DNA of 64,000 nt from Rossellomorea marisflavi (GCF_009806575.1 NZ_CP047095.1:4096001-4160000), one strand, 5' to 3'. Counted from the first letter of the stretch, positions 1 to 10,036 are shown. The notes: generated by a model from the letters alone, not told the origin. Made by a program: numbers and translations.

Positions 1-448
1 CAAGTTTGATTTGACGATCAGGATATAAAGGCGTCAGCCCCGGGAAGTGGACGCGTTCTTTCGCTGCATTCGGTTCTTCCCCGTTGACCATCTCCACTTG
101 GAGCAGTCCGAAATACCGCTCGTTCTCTTTTGGAGGGCGCACTTTCCCTGATACCTTGTCCCCATTCCTCAGATCAAAGCGTCTGATCTGTGAAGCAGAG
201 ATATAGATATCCTCCGAGCTCGGTGAATAATTGATCGGTCGAAGGAATCCGAAGCCTTCCGACTGGATGATCTCGAGCACTCCTTCCATGAAGAAGAAGC
301 CTTCCTGTTCCGCCCTTACTTTCAGGATGGCAAAAATAAGCTCTTTTTTCGTTAATTTACTATAATATGAGACTTTGTATTGTTTGGCCAGCTCATAAAG
401 CTCTTTCAGCTTCATATTTTCCAAGCTGGAAATCGTTAATTCTTCCAT
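1..448 (-). CDS. rho: transcription termination factor Rho (N-terminal part)
   Basis: The first about 149 residues of Rho, the hexameric RNA helicase that ends transcription; the rest lies beyond the window's left edge. The N-terminal helical domain (SSLENMKLKELYELAKQY) is followed by the cold-shock-like RNA-binding domain (GFGFLRPINYSPSSEDIYIS, then RRFDLRNGDKVSGKVRPPKENER), nearly identical to Bacillus Rho. The ATPase domain is not in view. The start is the ATG at 446-448; the Shine-Dalgarno sequence is weak. It lies downstream of glpX in the same direction, as in B. subtilis. Confidence 0.95.
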   Translation of the reverse strand, partial: MEELTISSLENMKLKELYELAKQYKVSYYSKLTKKELIFAILKVRAEQEGFFFMEGVLEIIQSEGFGFLRPINYSPSSEDIYISASQIRRFDLRNGDKVSGKVRPPKENERYFGLLQVEMVNGEEPNAAKERVHFPGLTPLYPDRQIKL

Positions 449-566
449 AATGACACCACGCTTTATTAATTTGTCCTTCTAAAGGGCATAGGTTTTGAGG
501 AAATGACTGAAGAAATGATGAATGAAGCAGTTAAAATGAGTTCTAGCTGAAGTAAAAACCTTACTC

Positions 567-595
567 ATTGTACCCATACTCGTCCAATTGCGCAA
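567..595 (-). promoter_or_regulatory. sigma-A promoter for rho
   Basis: On the minus strand: -35 TTGCGC (590-595), 17-nt spacer, -10 TACAAT (567-572), about 120 nt before the rho start. Inferred from consensus only. Confidence 0.5.
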
Positions 596-679
596 GATAT
601 CGTTTTGGCCGGATGGACGATCCGTACAGGGGAAATGAAGGAAGGATATAGTGAAGAAAGGGCATGCGGCAACAGAAGT

Positions 680-711
680 AATGAAGGGCAGAACCATTTC
701 TGCCCTTCATT
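680..711 (-). terminator. hairpin after glpX
   Basis: A perfect 12-bp inverted repeat (AATGAAGGGCAG / CTGCCCTTCATT) with an 8-nt loop just after the glpX stop. The following T-run is poor, so it may be a weak or Rho-assisted terminator. Confidence 0.5.
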
Positions 712-722
712 CTGTATGAGAC

Positions 723-1685
723 TTATTTCATGACGAGATTCGGTTTCTTTTGAAGGCTGTGCCTTCCATCGATGAATCGTACGGTTCCGGATTTGGCACG
801 CATGACGACCGAGTGGGTCAACCCGTAAGCGCCTTTCAGCTGAACGCCTTTCAGGAGCTCTCCATCGGTGACACCTGTAGCAGCAAAGATGGCATCATCC
901 CCGCACACGAGATCCTCCATTCGAAGGATCTTGTCGACGTCGAGGCCCATTCCGATGCACCGTTGAAGCTCGGCATCATTCTGTGGAAGGAGCTTCCCTT
1001 GGATTTCTCCACCAAGGCACTTCAATGCGACAGCAGCGAGCACCCCTTCAGGCGCACCACCAGATCCGAAGAGGATGTCCACACCCGTATGATCAAAGGC
1101 CGTGTTCATGGCACCTGCGACATCCCCATCATTGATGAGCTTGATCCGGCATCCGACATCCCTGAGCTGCTGGATGATATGCTGATGGCGTTCACGGTTC
1201 AGGACCGTTGCCACTACATCCTCGATGTCCTTGTTCTTTGCCTTGGCAACAGCCTTCAGGTTGTCGAGGATGGATGCATTGATATCGATCTGTCCAACGG
1301 CTTCAGGTCCGACGGCAATTTTGTCCATATACATATCAGGAGCATTCAACAGATTGCCATCATCGGCTACAGCTAGGACGGCAAGTGCGTTCCAGCCACC
1401 GGAAGCGACGATATTGGTCCCTTCCAAGGGATCGACGGCTACATCCACGCGTGGACCATAGCCTGTCCCGAGCTTTTCCCCGATATAGAGCATAGGCGCT
1501 TCGTCCATCTCGCCTTCCCCGATGACGACCGTCCCTTTCATCGGTACCGTATCGAATACATCCCTCATGGCAGATGTCGCAGCGTCGTCTGCTTCATCCT
1601 TCTTACCGCGTCCCATCCAGCGAGCAGATGCAAGCGCGGCGCCTTCCGTCACCCGTACAAGTTCCATCGATAAACTTCTCTCCAT
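723..1685 (-). CDS. glpX: fructose-1,6-bisphosphatase class II (GlpX)
   Basis: Class II fructose-1,6-bisphosphatase, a metal-dependent gluconeogenic enzyme converting fructose-1,6-bisphosphate to fructose-6-phosphate. 320 residues, the family's usual length. Visible family motifs are [15 protein letters not shown] and VDPLEGTN (metal and phosphate binding), then [11 protein letters not shown] near the middle. I place the start at the ATG at 1683-1685 ([12 protein letters not shown]) because a GGGAGG ribosome-binding site precedes it; an upstream in-frame ATG at 1727 would add 14 unconserved residues. It sits between murA2 and rho, as in B. subtilis (ywjI), next to fba and tal, so central sugar-phosphate enzymes cluster here. 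Confidence 0.95.
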   Translation of the reverse strand: MERSLSMELVRVTEGAALASARWMGRGKKDEADDAATSAMRDVFDTVPMKGTVVIGEGEMDEAPMLYIGEKLGTGYGPRVDVAVDPLEGTNIVASGGWNALAVLAVADDGNLLNAPDMYMDKIAVGPEAVGQIDINASILDNLKAVAKAKNKDIEDVVATVLNRERHQHIIQQLRDVGCRIKLINDGDVAGAMNTAFDHTGVDILFGSGGAPEGVLAAVALKCLGGEIQGKLLPQNDAELQRCIGMGLDVDKILRMEDLVCGDDAIFAATGVTDGELLKGVQLKGAYGLTHSVVMRAKSGTVRFIDGRHSLQKKPNLVMK

Positions 1686-1822
1686 GAATAAAAGCCTCCC
1701 ATTCCCGTTTATGTGAGCCTTCCGCATATGAAGCGAAACAGCTTAAATTGTATAACCTAATGACAGATTTATTGTATCACATTCAAACGGGAGCGAGAGT
1801 CATTTTTCTGAAATAATTGTTT

Positions 1823-3109
1823 TTACGATTTTAATTGTTCCAATTCTTCCTCGGTCATCTTCTCTCTCCAGATGGTGGCTCCCAATCCTTCGAGCTTTTC
1901 GACGAGGTCGCTGTAGCCGCGGTCGATATGTTCCAAGCCCGTGACTTCCGTGACACCTTCAGCCATGAGTCCGGCAATGACAAGAGCAGCACCTGCGCGA
2001 AGGTCACTTGCCTTCACCTTGGCTCCCTGCAGTTGTACCGGTCCGTTGACGATGGCAGAACGCCCCTCGACTTTGATCGTTGCATTCATTCTCCTAAGCT
2101 CATCAATATGCTTGAAACGCGCAGAATAGATTGTATCCGTCACGACGGCTGAACCTTCCGCCCTGTTCAAGAGGGTCGTGAACGGCTGCTGGAGGTCTGT
2201 CGGAAAACCAGGGTACACGAGGGTTTTCACGTCGACGGCTTTCAGCTTGTCCGCCCTGCCGATGAAGATTTGATCATCGTTCGTCTCGACGGGTACACCC
2301 ATTTCCCTGAGCTTGGCGATGACGGATTCCATATGGAGGGGAATCACATTATCGACCAATACGCCTTTACCGACGGCAGCAGCCAGGATCATGAAGGTTC
2401 CGGCCTCGATGCGATCAGGGATGATCGTGTGGCGGCAGCCGTGAAGTTCATCGACTCCATCGATCCGGATCACATCGGTACCCGCCCCTTTGATCTTCGC
2501 TCCCATATTCGATAGAAGCGTAGCCACATCGATGATTTCCGGTTCTTTGGCAGCGTTCTCGATGACCGTACGGCCTTTTGCCCGCACGGCTGCCAGCATG
2601 ATGTTGATCGTAGCCCCTACGCTCACCACATCAAGGTAGATCCTGGCACCCCTGAGTTCATCCGCACGGAGATAGATCGCTCCCTGCTCATTCGTCACTT
2701 CGGCTCCCAGGGCTTCAAAGCCTTTGATATGCTGGTCGATGGGACGGGGTCCAAGGTGGCATCCCCCAGGCAGACCGATGACGGCTTTTTTGAAGCGCCC
2801 GAGCATGGCTCCCATCAAATAGTAGGAAGCGCGAAGCTTTTTCACTTTTCCGCTCGGAAGAGGCATGGACACCATGCTAGATGGATCGACATTCATTTCA
2901 CCATCTTCCCCGAGGCTGACCGTGCCCCCGATTTCCTCGAGTAGGTCCTTAAGCGTCCGTACATCCGAAATATCCGGAAGCCCTTCAATCGTCACAGGGG
3001 AATCGGCCAGAATGGTAGCCGGGATCAGGGCGACGGCGCTGTTTTTGGCACCGCTCACCTTGATCGTCCCCTCAAGCGGATAGCCGCCTGCAATTTTAAG
3101 CTTTTCCAT
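1823..3109 (-). CDS. murA: UDP-N-acetylglucosamine 1-carboxyvinyltransferase (MurA2)
   Basis: Transfers enolpyruvate from PEP to UDP-GlcNAc, the first committed step of peptidoglycan synthesis in the cytoplasm. 428 residues, full length for the EPSP-synthase fold. The active-site loop [12 protein letters not shown] keeps the catalytic, fosfomycin-target cysteine at residue 117, and the N-terminal KVSGAKNSA substrate-binding motif is present. Low-GC Gram-positives carry two MurA paralogues; the position between tal and glpX matches the second one (murAB/murZ) of B. subtilis. GGGAG precedes the ATG. Confidence 0.95.
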   Translation of the reverse strand: MEKLKIAGGYPLEGTIKVSGAKNSAVALIPATILADSPVTIEGLPDISDVRTLKDLLEEIGGTVSLGEDGEMNVDPSSMVSMPLPSGKVKKLRASYYLMGAMLGRFKKAVIGLPGGCHLGPRPIDQHIKGFEALGAEVTNEQGAIYLRADELRGARIYLDVVSVGATINIMLAAVRAKGRTVIENAAKEPEIIDVATLLSNMGAKIKGAGTDVIRIDGVDELHGCRHTIIPDRIEAGTFMILAAAVGKGVLVDNVIPLHMESVIAKLREMGVPVETNDDQIFIGRADKLKAVDVKTLVYPGFPTDLQQPFTTLLNRAEGSAVVTDTIYSARFKHIDELRRMNATIKVEGRSAIVNGPVQLQGAKVKASDLRAGAALVIAGLMAEGVTEVTGLEHIDRGYSDLVEKLEGLGATIWREKMTEEELEQLKS

Positions 3110-3273
3110 AGTTAAACTCCCTTCCTTGCTGCACAGGTTTCAGCCCGCCAGCCAAAAGGATTAATTTTCCATAAGCGAACCGTCTAAGAAGTATTGTCTA
3201 CTAGTGTATACATCTTTCGTCAAATCATGTATGATTTGCTCGAAAAAATTCCACTCTTTACTATAACGCAGAG

Positions 3274-3915
3274 TTAGCGGTTGTTCCAGTCTGCCAGGAA
3301 CGCTTCGATTCCTTTATCCGTCAGTGGATGATGGAACAGCTGCTTGAGCACTTTAAGAGGGACAGTGGCGATATGTGCCCCCCGGAGCGCCGCTTCCGTA
3401 ATATGTTGCGGATGGCGGGTAGATGCCGCTATGATTTCTGTTTCAAGACCGTGGATGGCGAAGATTTCAGCAATCTTCGATACCAGTTCAAGACCGTCAT
3501 GCCCGATATCATCTAGTCTTCCTAAAAAAGGCGAAACGTAGGTAGCACCTGCACGGGCGGCCAGGAGTGCTTGGTTCGCACTGAAGATTAACGTCACATT
3601 GGTCTTGATTCCTTCTTTAGCAAAAGTAGATGCCGCCGTTAACCCATCTGGGGTCATCGGCAATTTGATTGTGATATTCGGAGCGATCTTGGCCAGTTCC
3701 AACCCTTCCTTGATCATTCCTTCGGCATCCGTCGCAATGACTTCTGCACTGACAGATCCCGGTACGAGCTCTGTGATTTCCTTGAGGCGCTCTTCAAAGG
3801 TTACCCCTTTTTCCTTTGCCACCAAAGATGGATTCGTTGTCACACCAGACACGATCCCCCAGTTGTACGCTTCTCTGATTTCGTCCATGTTCGCAGTATC
3901 AATAAAAAATTTCAT
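3274..3915 (-). CDS. tal: transaldolase / fructose-6-phosphate aldolase family
   Basis: Small transaldolase of the MipB/TalC type, 213 residues. These Schiff-base enzymes work in the pentose phosphate pathway or cleave fructose-6-phosphate; sequence alone does not separate the two activities. The N-terminal motif [11 protein letters not shown] and the following VTTNPSL are diagnostic, the catalytic lysine is in [11 protein letters not shown] (residue 84), and [10 protein letters not shown] is present. It lies between fba and murA2, as ywjH does in B. subtilis. The ATG follows GGGGGAGAGG. Confidence 0.92.
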   Translation of the reverse strand: MKFFIDTANMDEIREAYNWGIVSGVTTNPSLVAKEKGVTFEERLKEITELVPGSVSAEVIATDAEGMIKEGLELAKIAPNITIKLPMTPDGLTAASTFAKEGIKTNVTLIFSANQALLAARAGATYVSPFLGRLDDIGHDGLELVSKIAEIFAIHGLETEIIAASTRHPQHITEAALRGAHIATVPLKVLKQLFHHPLTDKGIEAFLADWNNR

Positions 3916-3969
3916 TTCCCTCTCCCCCAGGTTTCGACAAAATTTTCAATCAATTTAAATGAACGGAAA

Positions 3970-4003
3970 GGACTGGACCAGTCGTTTCCACTGGTGCCAG
4001 TCC
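3970..4003. terminator. hairpin between fba and tal
   Basis: An inverted repeat (GGACTGG-ACCAGT / ACTGGT-GCCAGTCC) lies 80 nt downstream of the fba stop. The U-tail is short; it could end fba transcription before tal. Confidence 0.45.
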
Positions 4004-4084
4004 CATCCATCTACATTCTATACGTACCACAAAAGGGAAAAGACTAACCTGACGGCACGCTTTTCCTACTTTTGACCTTATTGA

Positions 4085-4942
4085 TTACGCTTGGTTAGAA
4101 GAACCGAATTCACGCATTTTACCGATGACTGTCGCTTTGATTGCTTCGCGAGCAGGTCCGAGGTATTTACGTGGATCGTATACTTCAGAATCAGCAGCAA
4201 GTACTTCGCGTACTTTCTTAGCTGAAGCGATTTGGTTTTCAGTGTTCACGTTGATTTTGGCAGTTCCGAAAGAGATCGCTTTTTGGATGTCTTTTGTCGG
4301 GATACCAGTACCACCGTGAAGAACTAGAGGAACACCAGTAGCTGCTCCGATTTCTTCCATTTCTTTGAAGCCTAGGTTTGGTTCACCTTTGTAAGGACCG
4401 TGAACAGAACCAAGAGCTGGAGCAAGTGTGTCGATACCAGTACGTTCTACTAGTTCTTGACACTCTTTAGGGTCAGCATAGATTACGCCATCAGCGATAA
4501 CGTCATCTTCTTGACCGCCCACTGTTCCAAGTTCAGCTTCAACAGAAACACCTTTTGCGTGAGCATATTCTACCACTTTAGAAGTGATTTCGATATTTTC
4601 TTCGAAAGGACCGTGTGAAGCATCGATCATAACAGATGTGAAGCCAGCGTCGATCGCTTCTTTACATTTATCGAAGCTTGAACCGTGGTCCAAGTGGATC
4701 GCAACAGGTACAGTGATGTTCAAGTCTTCCATAAGACCTTCAACAATCTTCACGACTGTTTTGAATCCGCTCATGTAACGTGCCGCACCTTCAGAAACAC
4801 CTAGAATGACAGGTGATTTCTCTTCTTCTGCAGCTTGCAGGATCGCTTGAGTGAACTCAAGGTTGTTCAGGTTGAACTGACCAACTGCATAGTTTTTTTC
4901 TTTTGCTTGAATAAGCATGTCTTTCATAGACACTAAAGGCAT
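4085..4942 (-). CDS. fba: class II fructose-bisphosphate aldolase
   Basis: Zinc-dependent aldolase of glycolysis and gluconeogenesis, splitting fructose-1,6-bisphosphate into DHAP and glyceraldehyde-3-phosphate. 285 residues, as for Bacillus FbaA. Catalytic Asp85 and zinc ligand His86 lie in HLDHGSSFD; the other zinc histidines are His181 ([11 protein letters not shown]) and His209 (VLHGGTGIP). A strong AAGGAGG precedes the ATG. Codon use looks more biased than in neighbouring genes, as expected for a highly expressed glycolytic gene. It is divided from tal by a hairpin and has its own promoter. Confidence 0.97.
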   Translation of the reverse strand: MPLVSMKDMLIQAKEKNYAVGQFNLNNLEFTQAILQAAEEEKSPVILGVSEGAARYMSGFKTVVKIVEGLMEDLNITVPVAIHLDHGSSFDKCKEAIDAGFTSVMIDASHGPFEENIEITSKVVEYAHAKGVSVEAELGTVGGQEDDVIADGVIYADPKECQELVERTGIDTLAPALGSVHGPYKGEPNLGFKEMEEIGAATGVPLVLHGGTGIPTKDIQKAISFGTAKINVNTENQIASAKKVREVLAADSEVYDPRKYLGPAREAIKATVIGKMREFGSSNQA

Positions 4943-4999
4943 GACTGTTTCCTCCTTTTATCCGTCAGTATACCATCCTATCTGGAGATGGCGGTGTTA

Positions 5000-5028
5000 G
5001 TTATAGCACCACGTGACATTGTTTACAA
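5000..5028 (-). promoter_or_regulatory. sigma-A promoter for fba
   Basis: On the minus strand: -35 TTGTAA (5023-5028), 17-nt spacer, -10 TATAAC (5000-5005), about 60 nt before the fba start codon. Confidence 0.5.
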
Positions 5029-5120
5029 TTTCACTTGTATCATACCAAAACAGAATAGATTTTACCAACAGAGAAGACGAAATGCTAAAAATACTACTAT
5101 TTTTATTTTTCTAACAAATT

Positions 5121-5483
5121 TTAGGCAGGGATGTACTGTTTGACGGCCCGTCGGATGTCGTCGATATCAAACGGCTTCGCGAAATGTGTTAGAGCCCCAA
5201 GGTCTTTCGCCTCTTGGATCATATCAAGCTCACCATAGGCGGTCATGATGATGACCCTGATCCCATCGTCCTTTTGCTTCATCCGTTTAAGGATTTCGAT
5301 TCCATCCATTCCAGGTATTTTCATATCAAGGAGGACAAGGTCGGGGGAATGCTGATCGACAATTTCCAGTGCCTGTATCCCGTTCGCAGCCTGGAATGTT
5401 TGATATCCTTCCTTTTGAAGTACCTCATTCAATAGAATCCTGATACCAAATTGATCGTCCACGATAAGTATTTTCTCGTTCAT
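5121..5483 (-). CDS. spo0F: sporulation phosphorelay response regulator Spo0F
   Basis: Single-domain receiver that takes phosphate from sporulation kinases and passes it to Spo0B in the phosphorelay leading to Spo0A~P. 120 residues with no output domain. The acidic pocket (Asp9, Asp10 in [10 protein letters not shown]), phospho-acceptor Asp53 ([11 protein letters not shown]), conserved Thr (IIMTAYGE) and Lys (HFAKPFDID) are all present, and the protein is near-identical to B. subtilis Spo0F except for a shorter tail. The ATG follows GGAGGGG. A sigma-H promoter lies upstream, as expected for this gene. Confidence 0.97.
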   Translation of the reverse strand: MNEKILIVDDQFGIRILLNEVLQKEGYQTFQAANGIQALEIVDQHSPDLVLLDMKIPGMDGIEILKRMKQKDDGIRVIIMTAYGELDMIQEAKDLGALTHFAKPFDIDDIRRAVKQYIPA

Positions 5484-5558
5484 AAAGCCCTATCCCCTCC
5501 GTTTATGGTGTCGGTATGTAAAAACGCTCCTTCACTGATGCCCAACTTTTATTATAAG

Positions 5559-5587
5559 TAATTCTCTGCCAAAGGGGAATATCCTTC
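5559..5587 (-). promoter_or_regulatory. sigma-H promoter for spo0F
   Basis: On the minus strand: -35 GAAGGATAT (5579-5587), 11-nt spacer, -10 AGAGAATTA (5559-5567). Both fit the Bacillus sigma-H consensus (RNAGGAWWW, RNNGAATWW) with accepted spacing. B. subtilis spo0F is also driven by sigma-H. Confidence 0.65.
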
Positions 5588-5672
5588 TCTTCCACAACAT
5601 TTTACTTCTCCACACGTCCCATTTATAATGACGTATAGTCCATTACTCGAAAATAAGGAGAATCCACATATT

Positions 5673-6197
5673 ATGATCAAGATGTTCACGACACAGCTGA
5701 CCGGTCTCTTTCAGCGAATTTCCGGCAAGCAGGAATTCGAAATCGAAGACTCTTCCCGTCTACTGGCCCAGGCTGCCATAGGAGAGGGCACGATCTATAT
5801 ACAGGCATTCGGTGAAATGGAAGGCGTGGCCGCAGAGGCCATTTCCGGTGCGGAGCCCCTGCCTTCAGCTGCAAGGTATCACGAAGACGTCGAGCTGACG
5901 GAAGCCGACCGCGTCCTCATTGTCACCAGGCTTTCCACTGATGAAGAAGCCGTGACCTTCGCCCGCGGTCTCGCAGAAAAAGGCATCCCGTCCGTAGGGA
6001 TTTCCGGTATGGTGCCCGGAGATGGAAGCCTCGAGGAGATCTGTGACTTCCACGTTGATACGAAAGTCATCAAAGGGCTCCTTCCCGGGGAAGAAATCGG
6101 GGAAAGGGTCAGCTTCCCTTCAAGCATGGCTGCCCTCTATATTTATTTCGCTCTATCGTTCCTGATCAAAGAGATTCTATCAGAATATGAAGAATGA
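5673..6197 (+). CDS. ywjG: DUF2529 family protein (YwjG)
   Basis: Uncharacterised protein of 174 residues matching the YwjG family, which always lies between spo0F and pyrG in Bacillus. It opens MIKMFTTQLTGLFQRI and has a Rossmann/SIS-like arrangement (GTIYIQAFGEMEGV; VLIVTRLSTDEEAV; GIPSVGISGMVPGD), so binding of a phosphosugar or nucleotide is possible but unproven. The start is the ATG at 5673 with AAGGAG at 5655-5660; an in-frame ATG at 5628 lies inside the likely promoter (TATAATG). It is transcribed away from spo0F. Confidence 0.85.
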   Translation: MIKMFTTQLTGLFQRISGKQEFEIEDSSRLLAQAAIGEGTIYIQAFGEMEGVAAEAISGAEPLPSAARYHEDVELTEADRVLIVTRLSTDEEAVTFARGLAEKGIPSVGISGMVPGDGSLEEICDFHVDTKVIKGLLPGEEIGERVSFPSSMAALYIYFALSFLIKEILSEYEE

Positions 6198-6232
6198 AAT
6201 CGTCCCGCCTGATGATGGCGGGACGATTTTTT
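6198..6232 (+). terminator. terminator after ywjG
   Basis: GC-rich stem AATCGTCCCGCC / GGCGGGACGATT with a 7-nt loop and TTTTTT. It separates ywjG from the convergent ABC operon. Confidence 0.85.
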
Positions 6233-7214
6233 ATGCACTCCGAAGTTTCCTTGCGTGGATGTAGGTGACCGCGAGCGCAAGCACAAGGACGCTCCCCTTG
6301 ATGATCTCAAACGCATAGTAAGGAAGATTCATCATGGTGAGTCCATTGAGGAGGACGCCGATGAGGGCTGCCCCGAAGAAGGTGCCCAGCACATTCGGCT
6401 TCCCGGCACCGAGGACCGAGAACCCTACGAAGACCGCGGCAACGGCTTCCATCAGAAGCGGAGCCCCGGCATCGATCTGACCGGAACCGACCCTGGCAGT
6501 GAACAGGACGCCTCCGATCGAGGCGAACACGCCCGATGCGACATAGGCCAACACCTTCACCCGTTTGACAGGGATCCCCGACAGCCTCGATGCTTCCACA
6601 TTCCCGCCAGTCATATAAAGGACCCTCCCCCATCTGGTGAAATGAAGGATGGCGTACACGATCGCAACGAGGACGAGCATGATCCAGACCGGTACCGGGA
6701 GCCCGAGCCATTTCCCCTGGCCGATGAAGAGGAAGGCATCCGAGAACTCTCCCGGGGCCGTTCCGCCTTTCGACATGGGCATGTGACTGTAGATCGAATA
6801 GCCTTCTGTATAGGTCCGGTGAAGCCCGGAAATGATGTACATTGCCCCGAGGGTCGCCAGGAGGTCGGGAATCCCGATCTTCACGATGAGAAGGGAGTTG
6901 AATAGACCGACAAGAGCCCCTACGGCAATCGGCAGGAGGATGACCAGCCAGAGAGGCGCCTCATACCATACCATCAGGGAGGCGGTAATGACGGTTGACA
7001 GAGAAACCGTGGAACCGACGGACAAGTCGAACCCGTCGACGGCCAGCGTAAAGGTCACTCCAATTGCAACCAGGGTAACAATGGAAATCGACCTGAGGAT
7101 ATCCGAGATGTTTCCATATGTGAAAAACACCGGATTATACAAACTGAAAAAAACCAATATGATGACCATCATGGCGATGGCCCCGTATTTAAACAAATAG
7201 TCGAGCGTCTTCAC
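6231..7214 (-). CDS. ABC importer permease (RbsC family)
   Basis: Membrane subunit of a ribose/xylose/AI-2-type ABC importer (BPD_transp_2 family), 327 residues with about 8-10 hydrophobic segments. The family signature VDGFDLSVGSTVSL occurs near residue 60 and the repeat GIPDLLATLGAMYIISG near residue 115. The start is a GTG at 7212-7214 after GGAGGG and overlaps the end of the ATPase gene by 26 nt, so the two are translationally coupled. It is the last gene of a three-gene operon headed by a SAM riboswitch, pointing to a sulfur- or methionine-linked sugar rather than plain ribose. Confidence 0.9.
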   Translation of the reverse strand: MKTLDYLFKYGAIAMMVIILVFFSLYNPVFFTYGNISDILRSISIVTLVAIGVTFTLAVDGFDLSVGSTVSLSTVITASLMVWYEAPLWLVILLPIAVGALVGLFNSLLIVKIGIPDLLATLGAMYIISGLHRTYTEGYSIYSHMPMSKGGTAPGEFSDAFLFIGQGKWLGLPVPVWIMLVLVAIVYAILHFTRWGRVLYMTGGNVEASRLSGIPVKRVKVLAYVASGVFASIGGVLFTARVGSGQIDAGAPLLMEAVAAVFVGFSVLGAGKPNVLGTFFGAALIGVLLNGLTMMNLPYYAFEIIKGSVLVLALAVTYIHARKLRSA

Positions 7215-8712
7215 GTGTGTCCTTCCCTCCTGAAGCGTAGTACAAAATCGTCTCCTGGGTTGCTTCTTCCCTAGTCAATTCCTTCACGACCTCCCCGTCG
7301 TACATGACCAGGATGCGATCAGAAATTGCCATGATCTCCTGCAGTTCACAGGAGAAGTACAGGATCCCCTTCCCTTTTTCCGCAAGGGACTGGATCAAGT
7401 GGAAAATCTCTTTTTTTGCCCCAACGTCCACCCCTTTGGTGGGCTCATCGAACAATAACAGGGATGCATCCATGGTGAGCCACTTCCCGATGGCCACCTT
7501 TTGTTGATTACCCCCGCTCAAATAGTGGGCATGCAGGCTGTCACTGGACGCCTTGATGCCAAGGGATGCAATGACTTCCCGTGACATCTCCCTTTCCTTT
7601 TCCTTATTGATCCATAGGTTCTTTGAAATGGATCGTAAAGCCGGGAAGCTCAGATTCTTCCGGATGGACTCATGGACGAACAAGCCCTCCTTCCTCCGTT
7701 CTTCCGGCACCAGCGCAAGACCGTTACGGACCGCATCCACAGGGCTGGAGTGGCCGATCTCTTTTCCCTTCAGCTTGAATCGGCCTTTGGCCGGCACGGC
7801 CCCGAAGAGCGACTTGGCAAGTTCGGTCTTGCCTGCGCCGACAAGCCCGGCCACGCCTACGATCTCCCCTTCACGTACGGTGAGCGATATATCCTTCAGC
7901 AACGCACCATCCGAGACACCACTTGCCTCGAATAATACGTCACCGGTCACCGACTGATTCCGGTTGAACTCCTCTTTGTATGTCCCCCCGATCATCGCTT
8001 CGACGATGGCCCTCGGAGTGACTTCCTGCGTTTCGTACGTTCCCACCGTGCCACCGTCCTTCATGACCGTGATGCGGTCGGAGATCTGGAAGACTTCCGG
8101 CAGCCGGTGGGAAATGAAAATGATGGCAACGCCAGACGCCTTCAACTCTTCAATGACACGGAACAGTTTTTCTGTTTCCGTAGAGCTGAGGGGGGCAGTG
8201 GGCTCATCCAATATCAGGACCTTGGCATCCCTCAGGAGGCACCTCGTCAATAAAATCATCTGTTTATCCGCAAGACTGAGCCTGCCCACCGGTTCCTGCA
8301 AAGGGATCGATTCATGCTTGATCTGCTTCAACCCTTCCCCCGCCTTTTTCTCCATCGCTTTCTTCCGGATGAAGAAGGATCCTCCCGGGGAAAAATCGTC
8401 CAACAGGATATTTTCCATGGCACTCAACCCGGCTATGAGCGCCGTGTCGACTTCCTGATACACACAGTGGATCCCATGGTCCTTTGCTTCCTTAGGCGTG
8501 CGGCATGTCACCTTCTCCCCGTTCAGGCGGATCTCCCCTTCATCCTGCTCATACGCGCCGGACAGGATTTTCATCAGGGTACTTTTCCCTGCACCGTTTG
8601 CCCCCAAGAGCGCATGCACTTCTCCTGCCCTTACTTCAAAAGAAGCCTCCTTCAGTGCCTGCACCCCGGCAAACGCTTTGTTCATCTTCACCATTTCCAC
8701 TACAGCAGACAC
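7189..8712 (-). CDS. ABC importer ATPase, duplicated (RbsA family)
   Basis: Tandem-domain ATPase of a sugar-type ABC importer, 507 residues. The first half has Walker A GANGAGKST and Walker B LILDEPTAPLS; the second has a degenerate P-loop-like GLVGAGKTE, signature LSGGNQQKVAIGKWL and LFDEPTKGVDVGAK. I prefer the GTG at 8710-8712 because AAAGGAG sits 8 nt before it; a TTG at 8736 would add eight residues and overlap the preceding gene. It powers uptake with the adjacent permease and lipoprotein. Confidence 0.92.
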   Translation of the reverse strand: MSAVVEMVKMNKAFAGVQALKEASFEVRAGEVHALLGANGAGKSTLMKILSGAYEQDEGEIRLNGEKVTCRTPKEAKDHGIHCVYQEVDTALIAGLSAMENILLDDFSPGGSFFIRKKAMEKKAGEGLKQIKHESIPLQEPVGRLSLADKQMILLTRCLLRDAKVLILDEPTAPLSSTETEKLFRVIEELKASGVAIIFISHRLPEVFQISDRITVMKDGGTVGTYETQEVTPRAIVEAMIGGTYKEEFNRNQSVTGDVLFEASGVSDGALLKDISLTVREGEIVGVAGLVGAGKTELAKSLFGAVPAKGRFKLKGKEIGHSSPVDAVRNGLALVPEERRKEGLFVHESIRKNLSFPALRSISKNLWINKEKEREMSREVIASLGIKASSDSLHAHYLSGGNQQKVAIGKWLTMDASLLLFDEPTKGVDVGAKKEIFHLIQSLAEKGKGILYFSCELQEIMAISDRILVMYDGEVVKELTREEATQETILYYASGGKDTREDARLFV

Positions 8713-8725
8713 ATCGTCCACTCCT

Positions 8726-9799
8726 TTACGATTCAAATGATGCCTCGAGCTTCTTCAACTCGTCGGAATACCCTTGTTCGCTCGCCCCCCAGCCGTCGAT
8801 ATGCTCACTCAATTGATCGGTGGTGATCGTTTCTTCCGGAAGCTGCTCTTTCTCGACGAAGACCGGTTCAAGCTTCACCGTTTGAGGCGTTTCCTCCCCG
8901 TCAAGCTTTTGGTAAAGGAAGCGGACCTGCACGCGGCCGATATCCTTCGGGTCCACTGCTGCGGACGCCACCCATGGGCTTCCTTCTTTCTGGATGATCT
9001 GGAGATCTTCGTCGCTCATATCGATTCCGTACACCTTGATCTCGTTTCTCCCTGCCGCTTCGATGGCACGGACGGCCCCTTTGGCGAATTCATCCCACGC
9101 GGCCCATACCGCATCGATTTCTCCTTTCGGATACTGCTTCAGGATCGCTTCCATCTGTGCCTGGGTATCCAGGGCCGTGTTATTGGTCGCCGCTCCGAAT
9201 GCAGCCACTTCTTTGATATCCCGGTTCTCTTTCAGGAACTCCTGATACGCGACTTGACGCCTTTCCATCGGAGCGAATCCTGCCACCCAGATTTTCACGA
9301 TATTCCCCTTGCCTCCAAGCTCATCAGAGAGTTTGGAAAGGGTCTGTTCCGCCATCTGCTGATCCCCCTGTTCAAGGACGGTCACACCATCCGATTCCAC
9401 ATCGGCATCAAACACGACGACCGGGATCTTGGCCTCTTTTGCTTTTTCCACTCCTGATTGCAACGCCTCCTTCGTGCCGTGGTCAATGAGGATCCCATCA
9501 AACTTCTGGTTGATGGCCGCATCCAGATTCGAAGACATTTTGGCCAAGTCCCCTTCAGAAGTGAATACCTGTACTTCCCCGCCGAATTTCTTCACCTGCT
9601 CTTTTACTCCTTCAATATACTGGGCCGAGAACGTCCCCAGGTTGATCTGCATGATCAAGGCAATCTTCTTCCCTGCCAGCGGGTGCTCGGACGTCCCCTG
9701 CTTTTCTTCCCCTTTGGATTCTGACGATACGTTCGGCTGACAGGCAGCCAGTGTGATGAGTAGTGTCGCAAATAAGAGTACTGATAAAACCTTTTTCAT
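8726..9799 (-). CDS. ABC importer substrate-binding lipoprotein (RbsB-like)
   Basis: Periplasmic-binding-protein-like receptor (Peripla_BP_4 type), 357 residues. The N-terminus is a lipoprotein signal with lipobox LAAC (Cys20), so it is tethered outside the membrane. It shows the two-lobed fold: GKKIALIMQINLGTFSAQYI, then LIDHGTKEALQ, VVFDADVESDG and IKVYGIDMSDEDL. First gene of the operon, with AAGGAG before the ATG. The ligand cannot be read directly. The SAM riboswitch makes 5-methylthioribose or a related methionine-salvage sugar the best guess. Confidence 0.88.
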   Translation of the reverse strand: MKKVLSVLLFATLLITLAACQPNVSSESKGEEKQGTSEHPLAGKKIALIMQINLGTFSAQYIEGVKEQVKKFGGEVQVFTSEGDLAKMSSNLDAAINQKFDGILIDHGTKEALQSGVEKAKEAKIPVVVFDADVESDGVTVLEQGDQQMAEQTLSKLSDELGGKGNIVKIWVAGFAPMERRQVAYQEFLKENRDIKEVAAFGAATNNTALDTQAQMEAILKQYPKGEIDAVWAAWDEFAKGAVRAIEAAGRNEIKVYGIDMSDEDLQIIQKEGSPWVASAAVDPKDIGRVQVRFLYQKLDGEETPQTVKLEPVFVEKEQLPEETITTDQLSEHIDGWGASEQGYSDELKKLEASFES

Positions 9800-9850
9800 T
9801 CTCTCTTCTCCTTCCGGGATCTTCCCGCCTCATTTTTTCTCTACAAAAAT

Positions 9851-9880
9851 AAAAACCTCTTTTCCTGAGGAAAAGAGGTG
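9851..9880 (-). terminator. riboswitch expression-platform terminator
   Basis: On the minus strand CCTCTTTTCC-TCA-GGAAAAGAGG is followed by TTTTTATTTTT. It lies between the S-box aptamer and the ABC operon, the position of the SAM-dependent terminator. Confidence 0.85.
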
Positions 9881-9898
9881 TATGTACGGATGAACGCA

Positions 9899-10005
9899 CT
9901 CTTATCACTCAGGAATCACATCCTGCAGGTCTTAGCACCTTTCCGTGTATACGGTAGGTTGCCGGGCATCATCGGGCCAGTCCCTCTGCCAACTCTTTAT
10001 AAGAG
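9899..10005 (-). ncRNA. SAM-I (S-box) riboswitch
   Basis: On the minus strand the aptamer starts CTCTTAT (P1) and shows the S-box landmarks in order: AGAGGGACTGGCCC, GATGCCCGGCAACC, AAGGTGCTAA, CCTGCAGGA and the closing P1 strand ATAAGAG. P1 pairs 9999-10005 with 9899-9905. Binding of S-adenosylmethionine normally promotes the downstream terminator and switches the genes off. The regulated unit is the ribose-type ABC importer at 6231-9799. Confidence 0.95.
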
Positions 10006-10036
10006 AAAACTATGAAATTTTGACTACATATTGGAT